DNA from: Lachnospiraceae bacterium
Lineage (GTDB): Bacteria; Bacillota; Clostridia; Lachnospirales; Lachnospiraceae
Direction: 5' to 3'
NCBI GenBank assembly: GCA_017477005.1
Contig: JAFUXY010000296.1
Span: forward strand, 1 to 5,927
DNA: 5,927 nucleotides
Below, piece by piece: positions 5,913 to 5,927 of this stretch (within the stretch, counting starts at the first letter, position 1; each line of letters begins with the position of its first letter). Position numbers and translations under genes: made by a program. The notes beneath the pieces were generated by a model. It searched no databases. It had not been told where the DNA came from and worked only from the letters and a program-made list of their open reading frames with translations.

Positions 5913-5927
5913 TTCAGTATTATTGAA

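Noticed and set aside
1..5927. CRISPR arrays, tRNA or rRNA genes, riboswitches
   Set aside because: Reading both strands I saw no regularly spaced repeats, no cloverleaf with a T-loop consensus and no recognisable riboswitch core. Only short hairpins are present.

Overview
The window looks like an accessory stretch of a Clostridia chromosome, most likely a gut Lachnospiraceae. This rests on the style of the MATE transporter, on a decayed gene whose tail resembles multicopy proteins I associate with that family, and on strong AGGAGG-type ribosome sites. No marker gene fixes the taxon.

Layout, left to right. Bases 1 to about 125 hold the left end of an IS200/IS605-like insertion sequence: the first ten codons of a transposase on the minus strand, its ribosome site inside a hairpin, a consensus -10 box and a subterminal hairpin. 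Bases 126-262 are the leader of the next gene. Bases 263-1609 (+) encode a complete MATE-family multidrug exporter. Bases 1618-2165 (-) are a decayed gene of an Rpn/PD-(D/E)XK-like family, broken by a frame change and probably an internal deletion. Bases 2169-4493 (-) encode a 774-residue protein with two AAA+ modules. The second is intact and resembles the CDC48-like ATPases (Afp15/PVC15 type) of extracellular contractile injection systems (eCIS); the first has a defective nucleotide site. Bases 4506-5912 (-) encode an unrecognised, very charged, largely disordered protein of at least 468 residues. Its reading frame stays open to the window edge.

The last two genes form a transcription unit running leftward: there are 12 bases between them, with a strong ribosome site in the gap. 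The unit probably continues beyond the right edge. If the ATPase assignment is right, this is the tail of an injection-system operon, and the disordered protein is a candidate partner, scaffold or cargo. No structural gene (sheath, tube, baseplate) lies in the window, so that reading is an inference. The MATE gene is convergent with this unit and looks unrelated. The insertion sequence and the decayed gene mark the left side as a patchwork of mobile or short-lived DNA.

The observations most worth following up are the ATPase plus disordered-protein pair, the repeated short hydrophobic-acidic motifs in the disordered protein, and the transposase start hairpin, which is placed so that only read-through transcripts could fold it.
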